Source of the DNA: CAIXSC01 sp046349915
GTDB taxonomy: Bacteria > Planctomycetota > Planctomycetia > Pirellulales > Pirellulaceae
DNA length: 64,000 bases
Direction of reading: 5' to 3'
Assembly (NCBI GenBank): GCA_046349915.1
Contig: JAXMBL010000010.1
Span: forward strand, 124,001 to 188,000
Of this stretch, positions 9,941 through 18,358 are shown one piece after another. Both the position numbers and the translations under genes were made by a program. The first letter of the stretch is position 1. Each line of letters starts with the position of its first letter. The notes under the pieces are model-generated. The model was not told the DNA's origin, searched no databases, and saw nothing but the letters and a program-made list of their open reading frames with translations.

Positions 9941-12709
9941 TCAAACCGCCCTACGTCGCACGAACATTTTCGTGATCTCTTCGACGATGGGGCAGATCAA
10001 ACCAGTGACCGCCACGACGCCCAGCATGTGGGCGTCGAGCGGTGCGAGTCCCATGGCCTTATTGACCCACGGCGTGTAGACGAAGAACAGCGAAATGGCG
10101 AGGCTGGTCGCCACCGCGGGCGGCGTCCAGCGATTCGCCCACACGCCGATCTCGAAGAGGCTCCGAGTCATCGACCGAGCGGTGAAGCCGCGGTAGAGCT
10201 TCTGACTGATGTAAGTCATGAAGGCGGCGGAGCGAGCGATGTCGAGCAAGCCTTGGCGTTGAGCGGGATCGGTTTGCTCAAAGTAACCGAGACTCCGCAA
10301 CGCCCAGTAGTAGACGCCCATGATGATGACCGTGGCAACGGCCGTTTGCACGCCAATGTGCAGCCACATCTCGCGATTGATGAACGGCACCCCGCGTTTT
10401 CTCGGGGCTTGCTCCATCACATCCTTCTCGCCCGCTTCAAACGCCATCGCCAACGCGGGGAAACTGTCGGTGGCGAAGTTGATGATCAGCAGGACGAGGG
10501 CGGTGAGTGGAATGGGCACGCCGATGATGTACGCGACGATGAACGCGCCAACTTCGCAACCGTTCCCAGATAGGATGTACGACAAATAGAGTCGGATGCG
10601 ATGGAGCACATTCCGACCTTCTTCGACCGCGTTGGGGATGGTGCCAAACCGGCTATCCATCAGCACGACGTCGGACGCTTCTCGCGCAACGTCGGTGCCA
10701 TTGCCCATCGCGAATCCGACGTCGCTTTGCTGCAAGGCCAGCGCGTCGTTGATCCCGTCTCCCGTCATGCCAATGATGAACCCTTCACCCTGCATCGCCT
10801 TGACGATGCCTTCCTTGTGCTGAGGGGTCACGCGCGCGAAGACTCGCACCGAATGCAACCGCCGCAACAATTCGGGAGTCGGGTGATCAATGTCGTCCAA
10901 TTCGTGGCCGCCAATGACCGCTTGCTCGAACGGGATCGACTTGTCGACGATGCCGACCATCCGAGCCACTTCGTACGCGGTGATTGGATTGTCGCCCGTC
11001 ACCATGACGGTCCGAATTCCAGCCGCCGCCAACCGCTGAACGGCGGGCGCGACATCGGGTCGCGGCGGATCCATGATTCCCAGCAGTCCGACCAGCGTCA
11101 GCCCCTGCTCGGCTTCCTCTCGCTTGAGTTTGTCCGCATGCGAGGCTCGACGGTCCGCTAGCGCGATGACTCGCAAGCCGCGTCCCGCCAACTCGCGGAT
11201 GGCATCCAGCACCTCCGCACGTCTCGACTCGCTCAGCGGCTCGTCATGCCCTTGCGTGTGGATCTTCGAACAGAGTTCGAGCACATGCTCGGGGGCGCCC
11301 TTGGTGAGAATGGAGTGGTCGCCATCGGGATGCCGATGCACGGTCGTCATGCGTTTGAGACGCTGGTCGAATTGATGCTCGACGGCCCGCGTTTCGATAT
11401 CTCCCACCGCCGCGAAGCCGGCCTTCCCCACCCAGCGCATCAGGGCCGCTTCGGTCGCGTCGTGATCGTTGTTACACAGTCGAGCCACTCGCATGGCGCG
11501 CGTGACGAGATGATCGTGGGCGTTCGAGTGAGTTTGCTCGTGGACGTTGATCAGTTTTCCGTCAAGCCACACAAAGCTGACATCCATCTGGTTCGCGGTC
11601 AGCGTGCCGGTTTTGTCGGTCAGCAGAACGGTCATGGCGCCGCCACCCTCGACCGCTTTCGGCCGCCGCACCAACGCCTGTCTCTTCGCCATCACCTTGC
11701 TGGCAATGGCCAGGGTGATGGTGAGCACCGCGGGCAAACCCTCGGGAATGGCGGCGATGATCAAGGCGACCGCATTGATGAACGCCTCTTTGAGAATCTT
11801 GATGATTTCCCAGACGCCGATCGCGGTTTCCGACCGCCACAGAGTGCTGAAATCGCGAGCCAACCCCGCGCCGATAACGAGCACGGCGAGCCACAGGAAA
11901 AGCTTGGCCATGGTATTGCCGAGGCTGTCGAGTTGTTCGTCGAGCGGCGTCGGCACATCTTCCGCTTGGGACAGTCGAGCCGCGATGCGGCCGATCTCCG
12001 TTGCGCCGCCAGTCGACGTGACCACCATACTGGCATTGCCCGCCGTCAGACCGTCGCCGCGATGGAGCATATTGGTCTGCTCGTTCACGACCGTCGACGC
12101 ATGAATCGGCTCCAACGACAACTCGACAGGCAAAGATTCTCCCGTCAACTTGGCGGTGTTTTTCTCGCCGCTGACGCTCGTTAACACTCGACCGTCCGCG
12201 GGCGCGAGATCACCCGACTTGAGGCAGACGATGTCGCCGGGAACGAGGTCGGTGATCAGTATCTCGACTCGCTGCCCGTCGCGGATCACCGCCTTGCTTG
12301 GCGTGTCCGCCTGGCGCAACGAACGAGCGGCATCGTTGGCCTGTCCTTCTTGCCAGAGGCCGAACAAGGCCATGATCACCAGCATCAGGAGGATCGCGGC
12401 GCCTTCGAGGTAGTCGCCCAACAGCAGGCTCACGATACCGCCGATCAGGAGCAGTCTGACCACGGCATCGCCGGTGATCTGCCCCCAGAGTCGCCGCAGA
12501 AATGAATCGGGCTCGGGCTCGGGCAAGGCGTTGGGGCCATACTTTTTCAGTCGCGCGGCAGCTTCGGCCGAACTGAGGCCGCTGGTGCGATTGACCTCTA
12601 ATCGCCCCAAAACCTCGTCGATCGTCAGGGACCAGGGCGCCGCAATTCCTCCCTCGGGTCCGGCAGAGGTTGGAGTGGTCGCGGCATGGGGCGCGGGCTG
12701 AGAGGTCAT
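9941..12709 (-). CDS. P2-type cation-transporting ATPase (PacL/Ca2+-ATPase-like)
   Basis: 922 residues from ATG 12709 (MTSQPAPHA...). I prefer this start because the frame upstream to 12832 lacks family similarity, whereas the cation-ATPase N-domain begins soon after (PWSLTIDEVLGRL). In order: N-terminal cation ATPase domain, two TMs, actuator domain with TGES at about 189-192, ion-binding TM4 with PEGL at 322-325, phosphorylation motif DKTGTLT with Asp365, nucleotide-binding domain (KGAPE), hinge TGDGINDALAL, and a C-terminal TM bundle. The PEGL motif and SERCA-type C-terminal TMs indicate Ca2+ or possibly Mn2+/Na+ export rather than heavy-metal transport. Convergent with the SGNH gene. Confidence 0.93.
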   Translation of the reverse strand: MTSQPAPHAATTPTSAGPEGGIAAPWSLTIDEVLGRLEVNRTSGLSSAEAAARLKKYGPNALPEPEPDSFLRRLWGQITGDAVVRLLLIGGIVSLLLGDYLEGAAILLMLVIMALFGLWQEGQANDAARSLRQADTPSKAVIRDGQRVEILITDLVPGDIVCLKSGDLAPADGRVLTSVSGEKNTAKLTGESLPVELSLEPIHASTVVNEQTNMLHRGDGLTAGNASMVVTSTGGATEIGRIAARLSQAEDVPTPLDEQLDSLGNTMAKLFLWLAVLVIGAGLARDFSTLWRSETAIGVWEIIKILKEAFINAVALIIAAIPEGLPAVLTITLAIASKVMAKRQALVRRPKAVEGGGAMTVLLTDKTGTLTANQMDVSFVWLDGKLINVHEQTHSNAHDHLVTRAMRVARLCNNDHDATEAALMRWVGKAGFAAVGDIETRAVEHQFDQRLKRMTTVHRHPDGDHSILTKGAPEHVLELCSKIHTQGHDEPLSESRRAEVLDAIRELAGRGLRVIALADRRASHADKLKREEAEQGLTLVGLLGIMDPPRPDVAPAVQRLAAAGIRTVMVTGDNPITAYEVARMVGIVDKSIPFEQAVIGGHELDDIDHPTPELLRRLHSVRVFARVTPQHKEGIVKAMQGEGFIIGMTGDGINDALALQQSDVGFAMGNGTDVAREASDVVLMDSRFGTIPNAVEEGRNVLHRIRLYLSYILSGNGCEVGAFIVAYIIGVPIPLTALVLLIINFATDSFPALAMAFEAGEKDVMEQAPRKRGVPFINREMWLHIGVQTAVATVIIMGVYYWALRSLGYFEQTDPAQRQGLLDIARSAAFMTYISQKLYRGFTARSMTRSLFEIGVWANRWTPPAVATSLAISLFFVYTPWVNKAMGLAPLDAHMLGVVAVTGLICPIVEEITKMFVRRRAV

Positions 12710-12955
12710 GTTGGGCGTATGATCCGCGGGGTAGGTTGGCGCCGGACCGAGCCGGTGTTCGAATCGATGGGAAACGACCCGGTATGGTAGTCCCCGCCAA
12801 AAAACCCGACAAGGAGCACGGGGGATACGCAAGCGGCATGAACCCCGACGACCCGTACCTTGTCCTTTTTGTGGTCAGCCACGCTTGTGAACGAAAGGGA
12901 GAGTGGTTAACCTTGGACTTGGTCGGTGGGCGCCGTTGGCGCTCGCCGCCGGTAT

Positions 12956-13029
12956 CCTGTCGTAGCTCAGTTGGCTAGAGCGTTGGATTGTGGCTCCAAA
13001 GGTCAAGGGTTCGAGCCCCTTCGACAGGA
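12956..13029 (+). tRNA. tRNA-His (anticodon GTG), A73 and no encoded G-1
   Basis: A full cloverleaf can be folded by eye. The acceptor CCTGTCG (12956-12962) pairs with CGACAGG (13022-13028). T8A9 follow, then D-stem GCTC/GAGC (12965-12968/12978-12981), anticodon stem TTGGA/TCCAA around loop TTGTGGC with anticodon GTG at 12990-12992, a 5-nt variable loop, and T-stem AAGGG/CCCTT around TTCGAGC. The discriminator base (13029) is A and the base before the acceptor (12955) is T. Canonical bacterial tRNA-His has G-1 and C73. The CCA end is not encoded. It sits 164 bp upstream of a histidyl-tRNA synthetase gene. Confidence 0.95.
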
Positions 13030-13053
13030 CTGATTCCTGGTGACTCCAAGCAT

Positions 13054-13090
13054 GGGCGAGCCGGCGTACCGGCTCGCCCGATGTCGTTTT
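13054..13090 (+). terminator. likely hairpin terminator after tRNA-His
   Basis: A perfect 11-bp stem GGGCGAGCCGG / CCGGCTCGCCC (13054-13064 / 13069-13079) has a 4-nt CGTA loop and lies 24 bp past the tRNA. The short T run (TTTT, 13087-13090) is 7 nt beyond the stem, so this is a weak intrinsic terminator or a processing/stability hairpin. If it is only partly efficient, readthrough would link the tRNA to hisS. Confidence 0.55.
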
Positions 13091-13180
13091 AGCCCCTCCT
13101 GGAACCTCGCCCCCTCCGGGAACGGGACTAACGTCATCTCGGGGAATTGTCGGTGGTTGGCCTAGATCATGGGGAGAGAG

Positions 13181-13186
13181 GGAGGT
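13181..13186 (+). promoter_or_regulatory. ribosome binding site of hisS
   Basis: A perfect GGAGGT lies 6 nt before ATG 13193. This selects that start over the in-frame ATG at 13169, which has no comparable site. Confidence 0.7.
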
Positions 13187-13192
13187 CGAACT

Positions 13193-14668
13193 ATGTCTGC
13201 TGTTCGTCCCCAGGCCCGTTTGCCCAAGGGGTTTCGCGACGCATTCCCCAGCGATGTGCGGCTCCGTCGGCAGACCATCGAGACGATCTGTAAAGTCTAT
13301 ACAGTATTCGGGTTCGCGCCACTCGAAACCAGTTCCATCGAGTATCTCGACGCGCTCGGGAAATACCTTCCCGATACGGATGCTCCCGGCGGAGGCGTTT
13401 TCGCCTTGCGGGACGATGACGGCGAGTGGATCGCCTTGCGATACGACCTCACGGCCCCTCTGGCGAGGGTGTTTTCCGAACATCGGGTCGATCTGCCGCT
13501 CCCTTTCCGACGCTATCAGTTTGGACCGGTCTGGCGGCGCGAGAAAAAGCCGGGACCAGGGCGGTTTCGCGAGTTTTACCAGTGCGACTTCGACACGGTG
13601 GGAACTAGTTCTCCGGCCGCCGACGCGGAGGTGTGCGCGGTGCTGTGTCGAGCTCTCGAAGCACTGGAGATCCGCCGAGAAGACTTCGTCATTCGGGTCA
13701 ACAACCGCAAACTGCTCAACGGCGTGCTCGACGCGGTCAAGATCGACGACCCGGCTCAGCGGCTGGTCGTCCTCCGCTCGATCGATAAGCTGGACAAATT
13801 CGGCGAACGGGGCGTGATTCAGTTGCTGGGGGCAGGTCGCACCGACCCCTCGGGCGAGCGGACTCAAGGCGCCGGACTCGACGACCGCCAAATCGAGACC
13901 ATCATGCGAATGCTGCATTGCAGCGTCGAGGATCGATTGGCGACTTGTGACGCCGCCGCGGAATTGGTGCAGGGGAGCCCTGCGGGCCAGGAAGGGATCG
14001 ACGAATTGCGGCAGATCCATGCCTTGCTGGACGCCATGGAGTTGCCCGCGTCGGTTGTCCGCTTCGATACCAATGTCGTCCGCGGACTCGAGTACTACAC
14101 CGGGCCGGTCTTCGAGGCGGAATTGACCTTTACGGTCGAAGAAGACGGCGAAACCAAGAAGTTTGGCTCGGTCGCGGGCGGCGGCCGTTACGACTATTTG
14201 GTCGAGCGTTTCACGGGCGAAAAGGTTCCGGCAACGGGGGCGAGCATTGGAGTGGATCGGTTGCTAGCCGCGCTTTCTCGCCGACGTGGCGTGGCGGAGG
14301 AGGACGCGGGTCCGGTCATGGTGACCGTCATGGACCGCGCTCAATTGCCTGAGTATCAGCGGATCACCAACGAGCTACGCGCGGCGGGCATTGTCGCCGA
14401 ACTGTATCTCGGCGCCAGCGGCTTCAAGCAACAAATGAAGTACGCGGACAAACGCCGATCGCCGATTGTCGTCATCGCAGGCTCGAACGAGTTTGAGAAG
14501 GGCGAGATCACTCTGAAAGATATGCGGGCAGGCAAAGAGTTGTCCGGGCAAATCACCGACAATACCGTATGGCGCAAAGAACAACCCGCTCAGCGGGCCG
14601 TTCCTCGCGACCGGTTAGTCAGTGAAGTGCAAGAGATTCTGCAACGATCGAGACGAGGGGGTATATGA
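13193..14668 (+). CDS. hisS: histidyl-tRNA synthetase, eukaryote/alphaproteobacteria-like
   Basis: 491 residues from ATG 13193. Class II core: motif 1 region LPKGFRDAFPSD, motif 2 WRREKKPGPGRFREFYQCDFDTVG, histidine motif VVRGLEYYTGPVFEA (catalytic Arg retained), glycine-rich AGGGRYDYLVERF and motif 3 TGASIGVDRLLAAL. A C-terminal HGTP anticodon-binding domain follows (VMVTVMDRAQLPEYQRITNELRAAGI...). The FYQCDFD form of motif 2 is what I know from eukaryotic and alphaproteobacterial HisRS rather than the usual bacterial FHQFGVE. It is preceded by a tRNA-His with the matching A73/no-G-1 identity. Its stop overlaps the next gene by ATGA. Confidence 0.94.
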   Translation: MSAVRPQARLPKGFRDAFPSDVRLRRQTIETICKVYTVFGFAPLETSSIEYLDALGKYLPDTDAPGGGVFALRDDDGEWIALRYDLTAPLARVFSEHRVDLPLPFRRYQFGPVWRREKKPGPGRFREFYQCDFDTVGTSSPAADAEVCAVLCRALEALEIRREDFVIRVNNRKLLNGVLDAVKIDDPAQRLVVLRSIDKLDKFGERGVIQLLGAGRTDPSGERTQGAGLDDRQIETIMRMLHCSVEDRLATCDAAAELVQGSPAGQEGIDELRQIHALLDAMELPASVVRFDTNVVRGLEYYTGPVFEAELTFTVEEDGETKKFGSVAGGGRYDYLVERFTGEKVPATGASIGVDRLLAALSRRRGVAEEDAGPVMVTVMDRAQLPEYQRITNELRAAGIVAELYLGASGFKQQMKYADKRRSPIVVIAGSNEFEKGEITLKDMRAGKELSGQITDNTVWRKEQPAQRAVPRDRLVSEVQEILQRSRRGGI

Positions 14669-16266
14669 GTCCCAGGCCTTTGTCGAGTCCTGCCGGCACG
14701 CGAGACATTGTCGGTGCGGATAAGGAGGCGATGGATCGCGCTGGCTCAATCATTGGACGCGAGTTTCAACGTCACGGGTACGTGCTGGTTCAGCCGCCGG
14801 TGATCGATAACGTCGAACCATTCGTGGACCGATCAGGTGAGGAAATCCGGCAGCGGATGTACACCTTCCAGGATCCCAGCGGGCGACAACTGTGCCTTCG
14901 TCCCGAACTGACGATCCCCACCTGCCGACTCTACCTCGACAAATTCCACTCGAATCTCGATCACCAACGGCTTTGCTACGACGGGCTCGTCTTTCGTTAT
15001 GACCCGGTGGGCCCGGGGCGATATCGCGAGTTCCGACAGATTGGCGTCGAGTATTTTGGCAACAAGTCATCGACGGCCGCGGACGCTGAAACGGTCGCAC
15101 TCGCCTACCGCAGTATCGTGGCCTGCGGCGTTGTCGACGCTCAAGTCTGGCTGAACGATGTCGAACTGATCACCTCCGCGCTGGAGGAGCTGGGAGTTCC
15201 CCCTTCCACTCGCGATTACATCGCGCTGCGTTTCAACGCTCCGGACGCGTTGGATGTGTTGAGGAAGTCGGTCGCCGACGCGGACGAAGCGCTCGTCGCC
15301 TCGCTTTCCCGCGCGACCGACTCAGTGCCGGGAGATCTGGAGAACGAGATTGCCGGGTTACGCACCGACGGCGTGCGTCAGTTCGTGCGGCGGATCATGA
15401 CGTTAACGAACACCAAGGAACTCGGCAGCCGCTCCATCGAGGAGATTGCCGAGCGAATGGTGGCTAAGCTTGAACGACATGCCGCGGGTCGCATCTCTCA
15501 ACACGCCGAAACCTGCCTGCGAGAATTATTGGCGGTGGAAGGCCCAGCCGACGAAGCGATCGAACGACTTCGTGAGATCGCCGAGAAGTACCAGTTGAGT
15601 CGCGTGGGTTTGTTGGTGACGAAGCTTCGCGAGCGTTTGACCTACCTGACGACGATCGGCGTGCCCGCGGACAGCGTGAACATTCGAGCTCGCATGAAGC
15701 GCACGCTTCAGTATTACACGGGCTTTGTCTTCGAGGTGCATGCGAAGACGTTGGGCGGCGCCAGCGAACTTTGCGGCGGCGGACGATACGACCATCTGCT
15801 GCGATCGATGGGCGCCGGGCATGATGTACCGGCGGTGGGCTTCGCCATCGGCGTGGATCGAGTTTGTTTGGCCACGGGCGCTCGCGCGACGTCCGATACG
15901 TCGGGCGGCTTGAGTGTGCGCGGGGGCGTGGATGCCATCCTGGTGCCCGCGGGCGAAGAAGTGGGGGCGGAGCAGTGTTTCCAGATCGCGAAGCTGTTGC
16001 GCGACGCTGGCTGGTCGGTCGAAGTAGAACTGGAAGGCCGTCGCCCCAAGAACATCATCACCAAGGCGACTCGACGCAACATTCCCTTCATCGTCTTTGC
16101 GGGTCGAACCGAATGGGAGCGAGGAGGCGTGAACGTCAAGCGCCTGGCGACTCACGCCGAGTCGTTTGTGACCTTCGAATCACTTGCCCGATATATCGCC
16201 GACAACAACATCGCCGACAGTAATATCGCCGACAACGCGGCCCAGCTTGCCGGAGACGCATCATGA
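14665..16266 (+). CDS. hisZ: HisZ/HisRS paralogue that keeps an anticodon-binding domain
   Basis: 533 residues. The core is HisRS-like: SSPAGTRDIVGADKEAMDRA, motif 2 VFRYDPVGPGRYREFRQIGVEYFG, KRTLQYYTGFVFE in place of VRGLDYYTG (the Arg is kept, Gly and Asp replaced by Thr and Gln), CGGGRYDHLLRSMG, and VPAVGFAIGVDRVCLA. Unlike typical HisZ (about 330-400 aa, no C-terminal domain) it continues into an HGTP-like domain (about 425-510: DAILVPAGEE, ELEGRRPKNIITKATRRNIPFIVFAG). The C-terminus contains a small imperfect repeat (IADNNIADSNIADN). Tight ATGA coupling to both hisS and hisG argues for HisZ, the regulatory partner of HisG, but a second, possibly catalytic HisRS cannot be excluded from the motifs. 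Confidence 0.8.
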   Translation: MSPRPLSSPAGTRDIVGADKEAMDRAGSIIGREFQRHGYVLVQPPVIDNVEPFVDRSGEEIRQRMYTFQDPSGRQLCLRPELTIPTCRLYLDKFHSNLDHQRLCYDGLVFRYDPVGPGRYREFRQIGVEYFGNKSSTAADAETVALAYRSIVACGVVDAQVWLNDVELITSALEELGVPPSTRDYIALRFNAPDALDVLRKSVADADEALVASLSRATDSVPGDLENEIAGLRTDGVRQFVRRIMTLTNTKELGSRSIEEIAERMVAKLERHAAGRISQHAETCLRELLAVEGPADEAIERLREIAEKYQLSRVGLLVTKLRERLTYLTTIGVPADSVNIRARMKRTLQYYTGFVFEVHAKTLGGASELCGGGRYDHLLRSMGAGHDVPAVGFAIGVDRVCLATGARATSDTSGGLSVRGGVDAILVPAGEEVGAEQCFQIAKLLRDAGWSVEVELEGRRPKNIITKATRRNIPFIVFAGRTEWERGGVNVKRLATHAESFVTFESLARYIADNNIADSNIADNAAQLAGDAS

Positions 16267-17285
16267 CCCTGACGCTCGCCTTACCCAGCAAGGGTTCGTT
16301 GTACGATGGCACCATGGCGCTGTTCGCTCGCTGTGGTATGTCGATCCAGCGCGATGGTCGTGGCCGCGGGTACTGGGGCAAATTGAAACACCTCGATCAA
16401 GTGAAGGTGCAGTTCTTGCGAGCGGAAGAGATTCCGCTGCGAGTCGACGCGGGCGATGTTGCGCTAGGACTGACCGGTTTCGATCTTTATCAGGAACTGT
16501 GCCATGGGTCGGAAAAGTCCCATGTGCTCGTTCGGTCGCTCGGCTTCGGTCATGCTCGGCTGGTGGTCGCGGTCCCCAAGGTTTGGATCGACGTCCAAGA
16601 CATGCATGATCTGCGGGAAGTGGCGGGAGAGATTCGGAAGAAGACGGGACGAGGCCTGCGAGTCGGCACGAAGTTCCATCGAGCGGTGCGTCGTTTCTTC
16701 GCCGACCACTCGATTCGCGACTACTCCATCGTCGATTCACTCGGCGCTACCGAGGGCATGCCAGCGTCGGGCGCGGCGGACGTCATCGTCGACCTTACCT
16801 CGAGCGGTTCGACGCTGGTGGAAAACGATCTCAAGGAATTGGCCGATGGCACGGTGATCGAGTCGGAGGCGTCGTTGTTGGCGACGTGTGTCGACAATGT
16901 ATGGAATGATGAAACATTGGCGACGCTCGCCCGCATCGTGGAATGTCTGGAAGCGGGCCTGCGAGCCGAAAAACGCAGCTTGCTGAATTTCACCATCGCC
17001 GGGGAACGCCTCCCTCGGTTGCTGGCGGAACTGACGTTGGAATGCAATTGCGAAATTGGTTGGGACACGACAGGCGAGTCGATTGAGGCGACGGAAACGA
17101 CCGTTTTGCCTATCCGCAGCAGCGTGGTGTGTCCCGCTTCCATGGTCTATGCGGCTTATCGAGTGATGCGGCGAGCTGGCGCGACCAGCATCTGCGCCGT
17201 CTCGCCTCATTTGATGTTCGCCGACCAATCCGATTCGATCGCTGGCTTCCAGCGTCTCTTGCTGCGCCTGCGCGAAGAACAATAG
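16263..17285 (+). CDS. hisG: ATP phosphoribosyltransferase, alphaproteobacterial-like with extended C-terminus
   Basis: 340 residues. HisG catalyses ATP + PRPP to phosphoribosyl-ATP, the first step of histidine synthesis. Seen here: LALPSKGSLYDGTMALF, GDVALGLTGFDLYQE, RSLGFGHARLVVAVPK, SLGATEGMPASGAADVIVDL and the PRPP loop SSGSTLVENDL. The LGFG-x-A-x-LVV and GRGYWGKL segments are close to what I remember of Caulobacter HisG and unlike E. coli HisG. After about residue 215 there is a 120-residue tail (ECLEAGLRAEKRSLLNF...AAYRVMRRAGATSICAVSP) that loosely recalls the ACT-like regulatory domain of long HisG. Short HisG depends on HisZ, long HisG does not, so having both a tail and a hisZ-like neighbour is notable. 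ATGA overlap with hisZ. Confidence 0.92.
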   Translation: MTLTLALPSKGSLYDGTMALFARCGMSIQRDGRGRGYWGKLKHLDQVKVQFLRAEEIPLRVDAGDVALGLTGFDLYQELCHGSEKSHVLVRSLGFGHARLVVAVPKVWIDVQDMHDLREVAGEIRKKTGRGLRVGTKFHRAVRRFFADHSIRDYSIVDSLGATEGMPASGAADVIVDLTSSGSTLVENDLKELADGTVIESEASLLATCVDNVWNDETLATLARIVECLEAGLRAEKRSLLNFTIAGERLPRLLAELTLECNCEIGWDTTGESIEATETTVLPIRSSVVCPASMVYAAYRVMRRAGATSICAVSPHLMFADQSDSIAGFQRLLLRLREEQ

Positions 17286-17466
17286 CGTCTGCTCGTTAAA
17301 ACCGGGTAAATGCGTCGCGGACAATCCGGGTCGTAGCGAATGTTGCGATCGATTCGGTTGGACGAATCGCCGACAGCGCGGTAGCCTTGCGGGCATCGTT
17401 AGCGATGGAACGAACCCGACTCTTGTTGTGCGCGCCCTGGCGGAGCGCGATGGAGACCAAGGCGCT

Positions 17467-18357
17467 ATGAGTATCGATATTGCGGTCGTCCCCGTGGCCG
17501 GACATGGCACTCGACTCCTGCCAGCCACCAAAAGCCAGCCCAAGGAGATGCTGCCGGTGGGCCGCAAGCCGGTGGTGCAGTACGTGGTGGAGGAATTGGC
17601 GACGGCCCAAATTCAGCGACTACTCTTCGTCACCGGCGCTCGCAAAGCAGCCATCGAGAATCATTTCGACGAAGACCATCAACTGATCTCGTATCTCCGC
17701 GAATCGGGCCGTGAAGAAGAGCTCGCGGAACTCGACTTCGAGCGGCGCAACGTCGAGTATTTCTACACTCGCCAGCGACGACAGCTCGGATTAGGCCACG
17801 CCGTTCTTTGTGCTCGCCCACTCGTGGGCAATCAACCGTTCGTGGTGGCGCTGGGCGACTCGATCCTCGGGTTGCACGCCAAGTCGAACATTGTCTCGCG
17901 GATGCTGGAGGAATTCGATCGCACTCGAGCCGATATCGTGGTCGCATTCGAGGAGGTGCCAGCCAGCGATGTGCATCGCTACGGCATCGCGAAACCGCGG
18001 GGCGCCATGAGCGACCGCTTTGAGTTGGAGAGCATCGTCGAGAAACCATCGCGCGATGAAGCTCCCAGCAACCTCGCGGTAGTGGGCCGCTATGTCTTCA
18101 GCCCAGCGATCTTCGATGAGCTGGTGAATACCAAGCCGGGCAAGGGTGGCGAAATCCAACTGACCGACGCCATGCAAAACTTGCTTGCCAAAGGCGGCAA
18201 GGGGGTCGGGCTGCGTTTGCCGCCCAGCGAACACCGTTACGACATCGGCAACTTTGAAAGCTACTTCCGGGCGTTCTTTGATTTCGCGCTAGCCGACCCC
18301 AAATACGGCGACTCATTGCTCGCCCATGTCCGCTCGGCGCTGAGAGGGCGGGAATAG
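17467..18357 (+). CDS. galU: UTP--glucose-1-phosphate uridylyltransferase
   Basis: 296 residues from ATG 17467 (MSIDIAVVPVAGHGTRLL). I prefer this start to 17428 because the nucleotidyltransferase fold begins immediately and GGAG lies about 11 nt upstream. Signatures are the GHGTRLLPATKSQPKEMLPV nucleotide loop, ALGDSILG (metal-binding Asp), GIAKPRG, IVEKPSRDEAPSNLAVVGRY and GGEIQLTDAM. It makes UDP-glucose, or UDP-uronic acid if it also accepts GlcA-1-P. It is followed after one base by a GHMP sugar kinase gene, suggesting a kinase-pyrophosphorylase salvage pair. Confidence 0.9.
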   Translation: MSIDIAVVPVAGHGTRLLPATKSQPKEMLPVGRKPVVQYVVEELATAQIQRLLFVTGARKAAIENHFDEDHQLISYLRESGREEELAELDFERRNVEYFYTRQRRQLGLGHAVLCARPLVGNQPFVVALGDSILGLHAKSNIVSRMLEEFDRTRADIVVAFEEVPASDVHRYGIAKPRGAMSDRFELESIVEKPSRDEAPSNLAVVGRYVFSPAIFDELVNTKPGKGGEIQLTDAMQNLLAKGGKGVGLRLPPSEHRYDIGNFESYFRAFFDFALADPKYGDSLLAHVRSALRGRE

Positions 18358-18358
18358 C

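Noticed and set aside
11246..12184. 312-aa open frame antisense to the P-type ATPase
   Set aside because: Shadow of a highly conserved gene in high-GC DNA; the composition (His/Arg/Asp-rich) is non-protein-like.
12955..13030. Alternative tRNA-His acceptor register TCCTGTC/GACAGGA with C73
   Set aside because: It would leave three bases (GTA) before the D-stem and break the invariant T8A9 spacing. The register CCTGTCG/CGACAGG gives a standard cloverleaf, so A73 is accepted.
13169..13192. Upstream ATG for hisS
   Set aside because: The perfect GGAGGT lies between this ATG and the one at 13193, which is therefore the better start.
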